Assembly (NCBI GenBank): GCA_964036045.1
Contig: OZ038384.1
Location: 56,083,355 to 56,147,354 of the forward strand
DNA: 64,000 nucleotides
Reading direction: 5' to 3'
Source: Eutreptiella sp. 'Long Island Sound 2002'
Taxonomy: Eukaryota > Euglenozoa > Euglenophyceae > Eutreptiales > Eutreptiaceae
Position 1 is the stretch's first letter. Each line of letters opens with the position of its first letter. The notes under the pieces are model-generated. The model was not told the DNA's origin and did not search any database. It was given only the letters and a program-made list of their open reading frames with translations. Positions 20,258 through 32,700 of this stretch are shown here, piece after piece. The position numbers and the translations under genes were made by a program.

Positions 20258-20880
20258 TCTGAATTTGCACGCCTGTCAACCTCATCGAAGACTAGCTTCT
20301 CCAGCGCTGCATAGCCACGACGCCGTCGATCGATGTGCTTCCCAAACCTATTGGCTAGATCCTTGGGGATGGCTGCCCGCAGCACCCGGCGCCTGACTGC
20401 ATCTCCTAGGGCCCTGCCATAATCATTATCCCACACCGAATAGGACTCCTTCCACGCTACACCAGATTCCCCCTTTTCATCCCTATGTGGCACAGTCATC
20501 AATGCCTGGGTCTCTATGAGCGATTTAGGGTTCAAATACGGCGTGGCTGCTGTGCCATACAAACCTGGACGAGGATTTCCTTGGTGAAAAGAATCCTTAA
20601 CATCTGTGGTTCCCTCATCCTCCTCATGAGGTTGTACCTCAGCAAATGCTGCGCCAAAAGAAGGAATCCCTGTGGACCTTACTTTAGGTAGCTGGGTCTC
20701 ATCCTTAAAGTCCAATGGCAAAAAGAAATTCAAAAATAAATTATCACCGAAAAATTGAACGTCCAATCCCTTACAATGACGCCAATCACCCTGTGGATTA
20801 GCGTGGGGAGGAGGAGAAGCGGTATGCGTTGTTGGATTGTTCACTTCCACACTTGACCGGCTGTGATAAGATTCCCCTCG
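20258..20880 (-). pseudogene. Element O gag, central capsid-like part
   Basis: Minus-strand frame NPTTHTASPPPHANPQ... through WKESYSVWDNDYGRALGDAV to FDEVDRRANSD, where D is inserted. It continues at 1433 as VISDKWKALELP. The charged helical character and position between coiled coil and zinc knuckles suggest capsid. Upstream the frame carries a TAG (PYAPP-stop-HATQIQ, about 20955) and shifts relative to 21174-22100. Confidence 0.65.
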
Positions 20881-22100
20881 TGGGCATGCCCGCTTTGGAT
20901 CCAGGTATGTGAAGGACGGTTGAGCCTGATCCTGAATCTGTGTGGCATGCTATGGAGGTGCATATGGAGTGTGAACCTGAGCTATCGCAGCGCTCTTGGA
21001 GGTAACTCCTCGTCGCTCATTGATACGAACTCCTTGCCATTCTGTACTTCTTGAGCACGAAGCTCGTCATATTGTAGATCTGGGAGATCAGATGAAATGT
21101 AAGCACAATTGGGTGACTAGGGGTTACCCTTCGCATCCACTCCAAACGTAACTGACCCTGATGGCTGTGATCCTCACCGTGCACGTGAAGACTGCATTGA
21201 TGTCATGTGTGCACCCAATTCCCCTTTGAGTGATGGATGGTTCTCAATGGAATCCATTAATTCACCACGTAACGACGCACAATCTTGTAAGCATCCCAAC
21301 ACATCAACCTGTGCCTTGGAAGATTTATCCTTAGCAACCCTACATAGGTTGTGCAATTTAGCCAAGTCAATCCTATCAATGGCCTCAGTCGGTACTTTAG
21401 GAGATGGATTTGTACCCTGAGGACTCACCGAAGACAGCTCCGCACGCACATGTTGCAACAAGGATTCATTGGCCTCTGAATCTATCCTAAGCTTGGCCAG
21501 GCTCAACGTGAGCCCACTGAATTCCGTCAAGTGTTTCTGAAAACTTATGGATAATTGATTGAGTTTGGGTGCACGCTGTGTATCATACGCAAGGAAACGC
21601 TCCTCCAATGCACTCAAAGACTGATGCACACTGTCAAAATGTACCTTCAGCACCTGGATCTCAGCCGCTAAAGATGCAACTTGAATCAAAACACCATCAC
21701 CAGGTGCTTTTATGCCAGAAGAATGTTGCACGCCACGCTTATTCTCCAAATTCTCAATGAGTGCAACAAGAGAAGAGATTTGTTGCTCCAAATGTTTTTT
21801 TTCACTTTCACGCGAGCTCTTCTCCATTCAGAGCTGAGGTCGAAAAGTGTGCACTTCGTCAAGACATTTGGCCCTGTCCCTTTCCAATTGGTTATCCATT
21901 TTTTGACGAATCTTATTAAGATTGGTGGCAATTTCCAATTGGAATTTGGGGAAGGCAGTTTTGTTTGCACCGACTTCACTTTCCATCATGTCTACGGTCA
22001 ACCTGAGTTGATTAACCTCAACCTCAAAAGCATTGAATGCTTGTTTGAGGTTCCCAATTTCACCATTTAGTTCTTCACGCTCACGGGCCATGGAAACTAC
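20881..22100 (-). pseudogene. Element O gag, coiled-coil part
   Basis: MARERE from 22091 continues the frame from across R. It is heptad-rich (EIGNLKQAFNAFEVEVNQL, KKHLEQQISSLVALIENLEN), predicting a long coiled coil for Gag assembly. TGA at 21828-21830 lies between RPQL and MEKSS in the same frame. The frame is lost near 21174. R is inserted nine bases upstream of the ATG at 22091. Confidence 0.65.
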
Positions 22101-25068
22101 TGAAGCGGTACCCAGAACCCCATGGCCAGGTTACGGCATACAACAGGTCTCCGGTCCACTAACCCCATGTACGGAAGGGAAGACGCCCGTTGACGCTCCA
22201 TTCCGTGTCGTAAAGCCCCGCATCGGCAACCGATGCACCGCCAGCGGAGATTTGTGTATCAGAATATCAGGAATCAACAGGGTTTTATTTTCATATTGTT
22301 TCCGTCAATTTTTACGCTTCCGCTCTGATACTCACTGTTTTGACTGCTGGCGGTTGGATCGCGACTTTACCGTAACCGCCAGTTTAACTGTAATTAATGG
22401 AAATTTTAACGCTATCCGCGACGAAGGCTCCAAAGCCTTCAGGAACTGCATGGATGCTTCCGCAATTTTCACATTCTACACTCGCAACCTTAATCCGAAT
22501 TTTTCAGGATGTCGAAATCGGATTTTCGACTTCGACATCCCCGCACTTGATTTGACCTCTTTCGAGTGGACCTACGTGCTTCCCTATGCACGAATCAACT
22601 TCCCTTCTATCCTGCCCTCCATTTGTCTTAAAGATATGGGCAAAACAAAGTTGATTCGTGAGGCCACTTGTGAAGGTCATATCTCGTGTTGCTTGCGAGG
22701 AATTACGATAAGGAAACGTGGGATGTATTCACAATACTCCTGACGTAATTTAGGAAGCATAATATGCCTTGCGTCTCCACACGTGCGCGCTGGTGTAATG
22801 GATCATGGTCAATAGGGTAGAGTTTGCGTTATAACTCTTTGGCCATGACATTGCGTGCGTTAAGATAACTTTCGAGTGTAGCGCGCAAGTGTTGGTGTTG
22901 CATAGGAACTCTCCTTGAGTTCCTATGAGCGATTGACACAAAGTTATGCCCTTGGAGGGGCATGACATATCGTGGTGGGAGCCACCTTTTTGGGCAATAT
23001 GTGGTATGTGCCATGTGTTGTGTTGCGTGCCCATTTGGCGGGTCCATTGCTCCAAGCCGAACCCGCCAATGGACCTCATATTGTGCAAGCCCCTTCTCCA
23101 TACTCCCTACGGTCAATTGCAAGCCTAACCTTCGTGAAGGGAAGCTTGTGTGGTGAACCCGAAGCGATGCGTTGGGAGCAAGGTGTGTATTTTGCAATTT
23201 TCCATATTTTCATGTGCCCACTTGGGAAGTAGCGCTCGTAACCTTTCAAGGCGCCCCAAGTGGAGCACATATGTGGGATCAAAGGTCATTGGTGTCAAGT
23301 CATTGTGTTTAGAAGGATTAAGTGATTGCACGATCCAAGCCGAAGATATTATAATATAATTATGCACCTTTCAAGGCACTTTTGTGTGTGCTTGTGCCAA
23401 TTTTGCCATTTTTGGCCCGTCATGATGTCAAGTGGCGACCGTGTATCTCAACGTTGCGCTCAATTGACATCATGACCCAAGTATGATATGGGGGTACATA
23501 CTTCGGTGCCCAACATATCTTGGATCCGGCGAATAACTCCTCTTAGGCTTGGCATACCGTGGCCGCCATGTTGGCGATTTGGGACTATCCCAAATCATGG
23601 GCTCACTTGGCGACCCTGCCATTCCCAATATCGGAGGAGTTGGGCAACGCCCAAAAGATATGTTGCACCAACATGACTTGATACCAATCCTATGGCACAC
23701 TCAGGTCCGAGTCGGGCATGTGCCTCATTTGCCCCAACCATGAGTGTGCGCATTTTTGGCCATTTTGAGCAATTTTCCACTTTTGCTGCCCGCCGTGCAC
23801 TATGTTCTAACCCTCGTGCAAGCCGGACGCATGGACCAATGGACCATATATGACATGGGTGTTATGGGTAATGGTCCCCATGGTCCACACACCACGTGGG
23901 CGAAGCGGAGCCACCTTCGTTAAGGCGCTAGCCCAAAGTGAGTGTGGGCAATTTTGCAATTTTGGCATTTGTGGACCCAATTGGGATCGTCACCACGCCG
24001 AGTGGCATGGAGATCTTTGAGAGCCAAGGGCATGGGAGTCTTCGTTGGACTCCTGGTGGATCGCGTGTGGAATGGGGGATCCGATCTCCAAGCCGGCGTG
24101 GAGATATACTATTGGGAGCACACCGAATTTTGGCTCATTTCAAGCAGCCAAAATGACCAAATTTTGGGACCCCAATTTCCCCCTTCCGTGTGGTCAATTG
24201 GCGGCCCCATTTCTCTAAGCCCATAGGGAGCCTGGACCTAAATGCAAGTTGTACACTCAGATATAAGTCCTAAGTCCTGCCTCCTACCCTGTGAGCCATT
24301 GGCCTTACCTTGGCCGGGCGAGCCACGCGTGGGAATGACGCCAATTTTGGTGATTTTGGCATCATGACCCCACTTGACTCATCCGTGTTGCCCTGATGCC
24401 GGGACCTCAGAGGGAACCAGGTTGGGTGAGGGCTCCAGGGAGTTCGTACTCGAAGGGCATAGGGTCAGTTGCCTCGTCCCTACCTCTGGCGGGTCCGGAC
24501 GAGGGGTCAATTTTGGGGATTTTTGAGTCAATATCAGTTTGGGCTGAAACAGCCCATTTTCAGCTACCAACTCCTGGGTGATAATGGCGGGGCCATATCT
24601 CTCGCTCAGAGAGGAGTTGGGACCTGCCGTTAAGGGAGCATAGGGAGCCACTGTCGGCTGGCCCTGGAGCCCCTTGGTTGCCAGGAACTCGCCTGTGGCT
24701 GGGCGGGACACCTCTGCCATTGACAGGGTTTCAGGGTCCGGACTGAGCAGGGCATGGGTTGTGTTTGAGCCCCCGCCCCCATCAGCCACTGAGAGGGTCG
24801 GACCTGGGGTTGGGATGTGAGGTGGGACTGAGTGTCTATGGTCCTGTGATGCCCTTACCCCAGTCCAGTCTTAACCCCATGTGTACATATCCTGATGTGT
24901 CGTTGTACATACTTTTGTTCCCTCTTTGCAGAGTGGCAAGGATTCTGAAACGCTTTGTCACATGACACGAGCGTATTGATGCCCTTGTGAGCGTAGTGCC
25001 TTGCCTGCCTGCTCACCTGTGCGTGTCACCGCAGCGTCCCGTGGCCGGCCCCCCACGGGAACGCGTCA
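22101..25068 (+). repeat. 5' LTR of R
   Basis: 2,968 bp, begins TGAAGCGGTACC, ends ACGCGTCA. No coding content. It is rich in short perfect hairpins, for example 22508-22541 (10-bp stem), 22901-22928 (11-bp stem) and 23419-23476 (13-bp stem), also present in the 3' LTR. Confidence 0.93.
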
Positions 25069-25520
25069 AAAGCGTTTCACCGCCGCGGGGTTACCCAACC
25101 CTCGCGTGCCACTCGGGGCCACCAACCCCGAGCAGCGCGTCGCAGCAGCGCGGCGCAGCTCGCAGCTCGCAGCGCAGCGCAGCGGCTCGCAGCGCAGCGC
25201 AGCGGCTCGCAGCGCCACCCAGCGACAGCGCCGAGTTCGTCACGGAGCCAGCAGCGCCGTCCAGAGCATCGCCCTGACCGCGCAGCGTCCGTGAAAGAGG
25301 TGCACAGACCAGGACTCCTGCATCAGCCCCATTGGCCGACCCGGAGTCCCATCGGCCGACCAGCAAGGCCGCGTCAACCACCTCCACAACCACCGGCTGA
25401 CCAGCACCAGCCGCACACCCAGCCCAGTGCTGCAGCACCCGCCTCAACAACCACCACAAGTTCGTTGAGTAGAACGAGTGCACACCAAGGACCTCAAGAC
25501 CAAGTACGCCCCCCGCTGCC
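25069..25520 (+). other. R leader with GCAG-type microsatellite
   Basis: Untranslated stretch between LTR and gag. 25129-25216 is a CAGCGCAGCG-like tandem tract. The expected tRNA primer-binding site starting TGG is not seen at the LTR edge (it reads AAAAGCGTTTCACC). Confidence 0.6.
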
Positions 25521-28500
25521 ATGGTGAATTGGCAGGAAGCGGGCAGGCTGTGGCCGCGGCCCCACCCCCATGCGGCACGCCTGCTGCGTGGGTTGGTCTG
25601 GGACGAGCATTACCGCCACAGCCACCCCCAGTGTGAAGGCGGCATGCCCGGGAGCTTCGAGCTCCGCGAGGACATGGGGGAGGACCGCCTGCGGGCAGTG
25701 GAGGAGTGGCTGCGGGCGGAAGGCTACGAGTGGTGCTTCCGCCGCAAGCGCTGGCGGACCTGGACCCGGCCGGACAGGCCCGGCGAAGGGTTGCGCCCCG
25801 ACGGGATCGAGGAGGACGAGACCCCCAACGAGTACCCGTCGGGGGCCTCGATCAACGTCTCCATGTGGGACGTGATCGAGAAGAAGTTCCCAGAGCTGGG
25901 GAACGAGCGCAGGCTGCAGGGCAGCAGCAGCGCGTCTCCGGCGACGGAGAAGCGGTCCGCCGGGGACAGGAAGCGGGACCGGAGGTGGCGGGAGTACCAG
26001 GAGTCCCTGGCCGCCGAAGCCGCCCAAGGCGCCAGGGGCGGAACCCCAGCCCCCAGTCCCCAACGGGCCAATGGTGGTCATCACCCCGGCTCCACCACCC
26101 TTGGCGACTACATCAAAGTCGCCAGGCAGTCCAAGGCCAAGCCCCGTCCGCTGCTCCTGAAGCCCCAGCAGGCCTCAGCAGGCCCCAGCAGCGACGTGGA
26201 GTCGGCCCACCGCGGGAGGATGCCCGCCGACCAGGCCAGCTCCAGCAGCAGCGCCGCTCCCGCCCAAAGGGACGTGGCGCGCGCCTGTGAGCGCGTCTGT
26301 GGGGCGCCCTGCAACCTTCGGGTTGTCCGGCAACGGGCCACGCAGCAGAACGCTGCCGTGGAGGGCGCCATCGGCATCGCCCATGAGGAGGACACCGAGT
26401 GGGGCAGAGGCATGGACTACCACGCCTCGAAAGTGGCAGCCATCGCGGCCGGTCTCACGGCTGCGGCCGCCTATGAGGCAGTGGCTGCCCGGATCAGGGC
26501 AACCGACGAGGAAGCCCGCCGGACGCAGGAGGCCATCGCCTGCAAGGAGGCCGAGGTGAAGGCGCTGGAAGAGGCGCTTGCCCAAGAGAGGGCAAAGAAG
26601 GTGGGGGAGGAAAGGGCCCACGCCGAAGCAACGGCTAAGGCCCAGGAGGACGCCGCCAAGAAGGAAGCCATCAAGGCCGCGCGACGGAAGGTCGCTGAGG
26701 AGAAGGCCAAGACGGAGGCGGAGCTGGCAGCGTTGGAAGCGCAGAAGGCGCAGCTGCAGCAGGCCCGGGAAGCCGAGGCGGCTCGTGCTCGGGAAGAAGC
26801 CGAAGTGCGAGCTGCCGCAGCCACCGCCGCCGCAATGGAGGAGGCAGAGGCCAAACTCCACCGCGAGACTCCCCCGGGAGGATCACGTGTGGAGACCCTT
26901 CGAAAGCTTTTCGAAGGGGACGCCTCCTCCAGGATGACGCTGGATGAGGCGGACACGGGCAGCAGTGGGAGCAGTGGCACCACCGCCCATCGACGGAGGA
27001 AGGGCAAGGGGAAGACCCCCGAGAGGCTGCGGAGGCCAGCGGGTGGACACCCCCACAACAGTGACCCCTTCTTCACCGCCAGTGACGGGGATGAACGAGG
27101 CCGCCGACATCGCCAAGTGGTGGCTTGGACGGGCGGAGGAGGCGGAGACGTCCCCATGGAAGGTGAGGATGAGGATCCCCCTCCTCCCTACCGGAGCTCG
27201 GAGTCTTCCGAGACCGAGACGCCCAGGTGGGGCAACATGGACGAGGATGACGACATGGACTTCGGCATCACGCGCCCATCCTCGGACCCACCGAGGCGAC
27301 CCGGCGGAGACCCACCAGGACCCCCTGGCGGAGGACCATCAGGACCCCCTGGAGGACGCCCACCGAGTGGACCCCCTGGAGGCGGACCACCGGGCGGGGG
27401 AGGACCCCCTGGACCGGGCGGACCCGGCGGAGGCCCTCCTGGAGGACCCCCTGGGGACCCCGACGACCCACCAGGGAACGGTGACCCGGATACCACCTGG
27501 CGGTGGATTGTCTACCTCCGCAGGAGGGTCTTTTCCCTCGAGTGCGAGGTAGACACGGGCAAGGTCGAGATGGCTCGCATCTCCGGGGTCGCCGCGCGCG
27601 CGCAGAAGGAGCTGGACATCGCCAGGGCCGAGACCAGGTCGCTGACCAACGTCGTCAGCGGCCTGCAGGAGAGGCTGGATGCGCTGGAAGCCCGTGGGAG
27701 CGTCGGCAGCGACCACCCACCCCTGGAGTCTGGCTCGTCGGACGACGGCTGGGGACCCGGACCAGGTCCAGGCAGACCCCACGCCCCCGGCGGAGCCCCC
27801 AGGAGTCGCCCCAGCGCCAGTGCCCCCTCTCTCACCGCCCCCTCTCACCACAGCGCGGGCCGCCGCAACGAGCGCGTGCCGCCCGGCAGTGGCAGTGAGG
27901 AATGGCGCGATGAGTGGCTCAGCGCGGACTACCACAACCGCCGTGCTCCACCGCGGACGCCTGTACGCCCCCGACGCCCAGCACCAGCCCCGGTGCCAAT
28001 CCCCAGGGCTGGAGGACGTTATGGTGGACTCAGGGATGAGGTCCCCAGAGGAGACGTGGAGTGGGATGTCGGCGAAGGTGAGGACCTGGACCTGGACCTG
28101 GAGGAGTTCGACATCAGCCCGCCGCGTGGTGTACGACGGGAGGCCGCTGAACGCAGCCGCCGGCGCCGTGATGAGGATGCGTACATGGATGCAGTACGGC
28201 GTGAACATTTCGGTTCAGCGTACGTGGAGGAACCGCGGCGTAGCCACAGGGATTCCATGGAGGAGATGGACGTGGCGGCCGTGGGAGTCCGTGGGCGAGG
28301 CCGATGGGAACCTCGGTCGACCTCGCGGCCGGCGTTCATGGTCTCTAAGGCCGCGGATGCCGCCGTGTGGGAAGACTTGAAGGACATCAAGCCCCCCATG
28401 TACGACGGCAACCCCCTCAACCTCGACCGCTTCTTGGAGAAGCTGGACGATTTGGGGCTGACCGTCACTGAAGACCTGCCTCCCGCTGATGCGGAGAAGT

Positions 28501-29786
28501 AGGTCTTCAAACGGTTCAGGTACCGCCTGCCGGAAGTGCTCGGCGAGCTATACTTCATGGCGACCAAGGAGGGGAAAATCAAGACCCTCAAGGAAGCCAA
28601 GAAGTGGCTCAACGAGCAAGAGCGAGTGGACGCTCCGCAGGTGGCTGCCAAGCGCTGGAAGTCCATCAAGCTTGAGCATGATGGACGGGAGATCCGCCTA
28701 CGGGACTGGCGTGACTTCCGAGGGAAATACACCCTCTTCCGCCGCAACGTGGAGGATTGGAACGAGGGTGACGAGCAGGCTCGCCTGCTCTCCATGCTGC
28801 CGGAAGCATGGATCAAGAGGGTCACCAAGGAGGAATCCAAGAGGGCCAAGTCCAACCACACGGTCAAGATGATGCTCCCCAAGGAGTATCATACGAACGT
28901 GGTGGCTTGGGCGAAGAAGAACGTGGCCCGGGATGTCAAACGGCACTCCCTGCGGAACGCTCTTCTCATCACCGTCCCGGGCGATCGCGAGAAGACCGCG
29001 ATGTGGCGCCTTGACGATTGTGAGTTGAGCGGCCAGACCATCCGTCTGCAGCCCATCCCGGCGCAGATGAGCTGCGACGAGATCCTGGAGTGGGTTGGCG
29101 AGGAAGTACTCAAGGAGTACCGAAACCTCCACCACACCCGCGGGTTGAGGCCCGGCGACCGCGACGTCAACTACGTTGGCGAGGGACCTGGCGGGGAAGA
29201 TGCCATGGACCCAGCGGGAGCCGGCGGCGATGGGACTCTCGTCGACGATGACGACGACGATGAGCCCGCCGAAGTGGCCGTTTGTGCCTTCGTGGCCAGG
29301 AACCTGAGCGCGGGGAGCAAGCTGGGAAACTGGAAGCCCTTGCAGCAGGGTTGGAGGAAGCAGGAGAAGAGGGACCCTCGCCGCATTGGCGACCCTCCGC
29401 TGTCCTTTGGGGAGTTCATACGAGCTCACCCGCAGGGCTGTTTCGTGTGTTATGGGAGGAAGAAAGGCTTCAACCATGACCACCGAACATGCCCCGTCCA
29501 CAAGGCCGACACGGAGGCTTACAAGAAGGCGCACGGGTCGAAGAAGCGTGCGCCCGCGGGTATCCGGGAAGCCAAGATGGAGGTGGACAAGGACGAGCTG
29601 GCCAAGCTGATGTCGTCGGTGGGAACCGAGTTGGCCAAGGAGATCCAGGAGATCAAGCGGAACTGGGTCCCCAGATCGGACAACAAGAACAAGGAGAACA
29701 AGGGTAAGAAAGGGGGAAGGAAGAAGAGCATCAACGACGTTGAGGCCGAGGAGAACACCCCCTCTTCCACAACCGACGCCCCCTAG
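25521..29786 (+). CDS. gag: R gag (about 1,420 codons, one internal TAG)
   Basis: ATG at 25521, single frame to TAG 29784-29786, interrupted by TAG 28500-28502 (DAEK-stop-VFKRFRYRL). Order: basic N-terminus; long Ala/Glu/Lys coiled coil (about residues 310-450); Gly/Pro tract (PPGGGPPGG..., about 590-650); second helical part; conserved capsid-like region (KPPMYDGNPLNLDRFLEKLDDL... after the TAG); and a zinc knuckle CFVCYGRKKGFNHDHRTC (CX2CX8HX4C, about 29437-29490). Gag assembles the particle and packages RNA. The internal TAG fits a CAG-to-TAG change or suppression. It is far longer than typical Ty3 Gag. Confidence 0.8.
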
Positions 29787-32700
29787 CGGAGCCCCTGCAG
29801 CCAAGGGCCCCAGCTAGGGCGGTCGCAGGATGGTGACGTGGGAAGCGCCGAACCATCCCAGTCGGGAGTCGATAAGCACAAGGGGACTGCCGCGGGCGGA
29901 AGGCCCGGTCCGGCGCCCAGTCGCGGAGGCGGGGTGAGGGCAAGTGAAGGCACGAACCCTTGCACCCGCCCGTCCTTCGCGACCAAGAATGTGTTTGATG
30001 TACTACAGGATCTATCCGAGAGTATCGGAGGATCACCCGGACCGCAGCTGGATGCTGCAGATGGGCAGCCTGAGCCCATTGTCCACGACCTGCACCAGTC
30101 GCTTGTGGAGCTTCTGGAACGGCCGGAGATCCTGAGTTTGCACGCCGTGCGCCGTGTCGGTCGCCAGCGGCAGTTGCATCTTAAGGTCCGTGCCCTATGC
30201 GGGGAAGTGGAAAAGGTTTTCGACGTGTTGGTCGACACGGGAGCTCAAGTCAGCTTGGTCAAGGCTGGCCTACTTCCACCAGAGTGTCTGACCGACAGTC
30301 GGAAGCCTGTCAGGCTGAAGGTGGCGAACGGCCAGTACATGGTGGGAGGCACGAAGGAAGCGGCCATTGGGCTGCAGTTCGTGAACCATCGTGAGCTGAG
30401 CCGCCCAGACCTCGGCAAGGAAATCCTCCTGCACGGTCGCTTCTACGAGGCCGAGATGGACTGGGACATGATCGTCGGGTACGACTTCATGATGGAGACG
30501 GACTCCGGCGTCCTCCCGGCCCAGGCTTCCATGACCCTGTACCAGGACGACCAGCTCTCGTGGCTTTCGTCACCTGAGCATCATGTGGAATGCCAATGGA
30601 TCCACCCCGAACGCAATCAGCTCGAAGTGGCCGCGCTGGACACTGAGCCAACGGGTCCCGCAAACCAGGAGTACGGCGTAAGGCCGGAAGTGGCGAGCCG
30701 AGTTGTCGCGGACTTGGGAGCTTCGGATCTGGCCCTGGATGCGTTCTCTTCAGGAACCTCCGCCCATCTGCGGGTGTGTGAGAAGTACTGGAGCGCACAG
30801 GACTCCGCGTGGAAGAAGCACTGGGGTCCGCATCAGGGATTGATGTGGATCCATTGCCCCCGTTGGGACATTCCAAGAGCGATAGCGAAGATTCGCAAGG
30901 ACCGCTCCAAGGCAGTGCTGGTTGTTCCTATGGGATGCAACGAGGAGGAGAGTACCCGACATTGGGTAGCCTCATTGACCAACATGACCCTGAACAAGGT
31001 CGTCCTACCGGCTGGAGAGAGTGTCTATCAGGACGCTAAGGGACAGCCCATGCCACCCCAGAGATGGCCAACGGAATTCCACTATGTGGATGGGGGCCTT
31101 GATCAGGCCGACACCACGGGCTTCGTGTGTGTCAACCGCATCATAGCGGAGCCTTGGAGGCAATGCTTTGCGGTTCCCCCTGTTGACATCGAAGAATCGG
31201 ATTCGGAAGAGCCCCTCACTGAAGAGGAGTGGGATCTGGTTCGGGGGTATATGGATCAGCCCTTTCACGACTGGGGAAACCAGCGTGAGGGCAAAGGCCA
31301 GGACAAAGCCTGGTGGGAAGTGGACTCGATCGTCTCTGGTTCCTATTATGGAGATACCTTCGTAAGGAGGGTACTGGACCACCTGTCCAGCCAGGACGAG
31401 CCAATCGGGGGTAACCCACCCACCTACGGCGATCTATTCCGAGGCAAGACCAGAGATGGCCCTTTGGGCCACCTGGGAAGACCGCCTGAGCCGAAAGCGA
31501 GCGGGGTCGCTACCCCTCAAGTAAGCTCCGTGGTTCAAGTGCCCGGAAAAGCCAAGGCGGAGTCCGATGACTGCCCCAAGATCCAGGCGTTGAGGGCCAG
31601 GCTGAAGCAGAAGTATGGTGACACCTTCTTCAGCGGTAAGCCTGTGTTTCCCCCACCGGTGCGTGGACCGTATGGCGAGGCCAAGATACGACTGAAGCAG
31701 GACCCCCGTGTGTACCGGCACCGGGAGTTTGCCCTGAGGGGCGAGAGGAAAGAGGCCATGGAGAAGATCCTCCGTGACTTCATCCAGAGAGGCTGGCTCG
31801 AGCCGTGCCACTCCGAATGGGCCTCTCCTTGCTTCGTCGTCCCCAAGAAGGTTGCGGGTGAGTGGCGGCTCGTGGTCGACTACCGCGGCCTGAACGCCCA
31901 AACGCAGCACGACAGCTATACGCTGCCCCTCATTGAGGACATGCTGCAGAAGCAACACCGGCGGAGGATCTTCACGGTGATTGACCTGAAACATGGTTAT
32001 CATCAGATGCCTCTCGCCCAAGAGTCCCGTGCCTGCACAGCCATGAGCACCCCACTTGGACCTCTCCAGTGGAAGGTGATGCCTATGGGCGTTACCAACG
32101 GCAATGCGGCTTTTCAGCGGATGCTGGAGAACCTGCTTGAGCCGGTGGGCGACTGTGCGGACCCCTTCGTGGACGACGTGATCATCGCGTCCGGGGACCC
32201 CAGCATGAGCTACGAGGAGCTCCTGGAGGCACACGAGAGGGACGTCACTCGAGTGCTGGACCTTCTGGTTCGGCACAAACTCACGGGCAGCAGTGACAAG
32301 GCCACCATTGCGGTAAGCGAGGTGGTCTTCGCTGGCCACGTGGTCGGGAACGGGCAGCGAAAGCCCATACCTGGCAAGGTGGCTGCGATTGAGCACTGGG
32401 AAAAGCCCAAGACGGTCTCTGAGCTACGGGCGTATCTGGGGTTCTGCAACTACTACTCGGGGTGTATCAAGATGTATGCCGAGTATGCAGCCCCCATGAC
32501 GACCATGCTCAAGGGCAACCGAGAGGAGACCAAGAAGGGGTCCAAGAAGGCTCTGGTCTGGACAGCTGAGTCCGACCGTGCCTTCCAGGGGATGAAGCAG
32601 GCGCTGCTATCCGCAGTGGGTCTGCACCTCGTGGATCCCGACCGAGGGTTCGTCCTACGCACCGACGCTTCCGACTACGCCATTGGCGCTGTGTTGGAGC

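Noticed and set aside
20223-20295. Plus-strand VQFAWAKSEF matching the minus-strand VQFAWAKSDV at 1113-1505
   Set aside because: At first looked like a shared gag motif in opposite orientation; it is the terminal inverted repeat of D read from outside in, so the 1434-1505 part of that ORF is TIR, not gag.
22033-22743. 236-codon ORF in the 5' LTR (and 279 codons at 39071-39910)
   Set aside because: Present only because the LTR is duplicated; starts cross the LTR edge and there is no domain or plausible codon pattern.
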